Below, piece after piece: positions 14,231 to 14,880 of a stretch of 14,880 nucleotides of DNA (positions within the stretch are counted from its first letter, which is position 1; every line of letters starts with the position of its first letter). The translations under genes were made by a program, and so were the position numbers. Source of the DNA: Actinomycetota bacterium (lineage in GTDB: Bacteria > Actinomycetota > Thermoleophilia > Gaiellales > Gaiellaceae); contig VAYE01000099.1 in NCBI GenBank assembly GCA_005883235.1, positions 1 to 14,880 of the forward strand, written 5' to 3'. Under the pieces are notes generated by a model. That model was not told the origin of the DNA and did not search any database. It saw only the letters and a list, made by a program, of their open reading frames with translations.

Positions 14231-14880
14231 TGCTGCTCCAGCTGCACGAGTGGGGCGACCGCGACGCCCCCGCACTCGTCTGCCTGCACGGCGTGACCGG
14301 CCACGGCCGCCGCTTCCGCCGCCTGGCGGAGGAGCGACTCGCCGCGCGCTTTCACGTCCTCGCGCCCGACCTGCGCGGACACGGCTTCTCGGGCTGGGAG
14401 CCGCCGTGGACGATTCACGCGCACCTGGCCGACCTCGTCGAGACGCTCGCGGCGACCGGCGTCCGGCGCGCCGACTGGATCGGACACTCCTTCGGCGGGC
14501 GCTTGGTGCTCGAGCTGGCAGCGCTCGACCCGCCTCTCGTCGAGCGCGCGGTTCTGCTCGACCCCGCGATCCAGCTCTTGCCTCACGTCGGCTTCGACAT
14601 GGCCGAAGACCAGCGCCATGATCGTGTCTTCGCATCCCTGGAGGAGGCGATCCAGGCCCGACTCGAGGGGAACGCGACAACGCCTCGGCAGTTCGTCGTC
14701 GAAGAGGCGAGTGAACACCTCGTCGAAGGCAAGGGCGGCCGCTTCCGGTGGCGGTACTGCCAGAGCGCCGTCGTCTCGGCCTACGGCGAGCTCTGCGTGC
14801 CGCCTCCACCACCCGAGAGCCTCGGCGCCCCGACGCTCCTCGTCCATGCGGAGCAGTTCGGACTCGTACGCGACGACCAG
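14230..14880 (+). CDS. Alpha/beta hydrolase, C-terminus cut by window edge
   Basis: 217 codons are visible with no stop before the edge. The N-terminal strand order and motifs fit the alpha/beta hydrolase fold: oxyanion-region LHGVTGHGRRF (19-29), LAPDLRGHGFSG (44-55), the nucleophile elbow IGHSFGG (84-90; S87) and the following strand RAVLLDPAI (106-114). The strand PTLLVHAEQFG near the edge is where the catalytic acid normally follows. The cap region (about 120-190) is polar. Members hydrolyse esters, lactones or thioesters or act as haloperoxidase-like enzymes; the substrate cannot be told. ATG 14230 overlaps the ETF stop (TGATG), so it is translationally coupled to the ETF and may work in the same catabolic route, for example on acyl-CoA or lactone intermediates (inference). 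Confidence 0.9.
   Translation, partial: MLLQLHEWGDRDAPALVCLHGVTGHGRRFRRLAEERLAARFHVLAPDLRGHGFSGWEPPWTIHAHLADLVETLAATGVRRADWIGHSFGGRLVLELAALDPPLVERAVLLDPAIQLLPHVGFDMAEDQRHDRVFASLEEAIQARLEGNATTPRQFVVEEASEHLVEGKGGRFRWRYCQSAVVSAYGELCVPPPPPESLGAPTLLVHAEQFGLVRDDQ

Noticed and set aside
14050..14847. 265-codon minus-strand frame at the right end
   Set aside because: It is antisense to the fused ETF and the alpha/beta hydrolase, both of which show clear family motifs.
1..14880. CRISPR arrays, tRNA or rRNA genes, transposases, attachment sites
   Set aside because: No spaced direct repeats, cloverleaf-like sequences, transposase motifs or flanking terminal repeats were seen on reading.

Overview
This is a very GC-rich window with nearly all third codon positions G or C, frequent GTG starts, and neighbouring genes that overlap by 1 to 23 bases. 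The gene content (actinobacterial-type short nicotinate phosphoribosyltransferase and isochorismatase-fold amidase, DUF1385 protein, compact FtsH, fused ETF) suggests a high-GC actinobacterium. A Thermoleophilia (Gaiellales/Solirubrobacterales-like) lineage is my best guess from overall resemblance, but it is an inference. No RNA genes, CRISPR arrays or insertion sequences were seen.

Layout. Bases 1-10506 are one long run of minus-strand genes, read from right to left. First come a tryptophan 2,3-dioxygenase-family protein, a SAM methyltransferase and an M20 metallopeptidase, coupled by 4- and 1-base overlaps. After a 135-base gap with two perfect hairpins comes a polysaccharide-export cassette: an ABC-2 permease (Wzm type), its ATPase (Wzt type, broken by an internal deletion and frameshift) and a family 2 glycosyltransferase. 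Next are a DUF1385 membrane protein, nicotinate phosphoribosyltransferase and nicotinamidase (a complete nicotinamide-to-NaMN salvage pair), a compact single-membrane-segment FtsH protease, and the start of methylmalonyl-CoA epimerase, cut by the window edge. From 10529 the orientation changes. A RarA/MgsA-type AAA+ ATPase runs on the plus strand and has lost its normal C-terminus. It converges on a minus-strand calcineurin-like phosphoesterase, which diverges from a plus-strand fused electron-transfer flavoprotein (beta plus alpha in one chain). An alpha/beta hydrolase follows and is cut by the right edge.

How the genes fit together. pncB and pncA feed NAD salvage. The ETF and methylmalonyl-CoA epimerase point to oxidation of fatty acids, branched-chain amino acids or propionate. 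Wzm/Wzt/GT2 would make and export a surface glycan if the ATPase were intact. The dioxygenase-methyltransferase-peptidase operon may act on tryptophan or a derivative, but its full pathway is unknown.

Most notable points: the wzt deletion removing the Q-loop region; the replaced rarA C-terminus; the single-chain ETF with altered FAD-site motifs; a 9-bp perfect palindrome enclosing the ribosome-binding site and start codon of the nicotinamidase gene; and a symmetric -10-like element between the dioxygenase and rarA genes that could drive leaderless transcripts both ways. No single clear new defence or mobile system was found.
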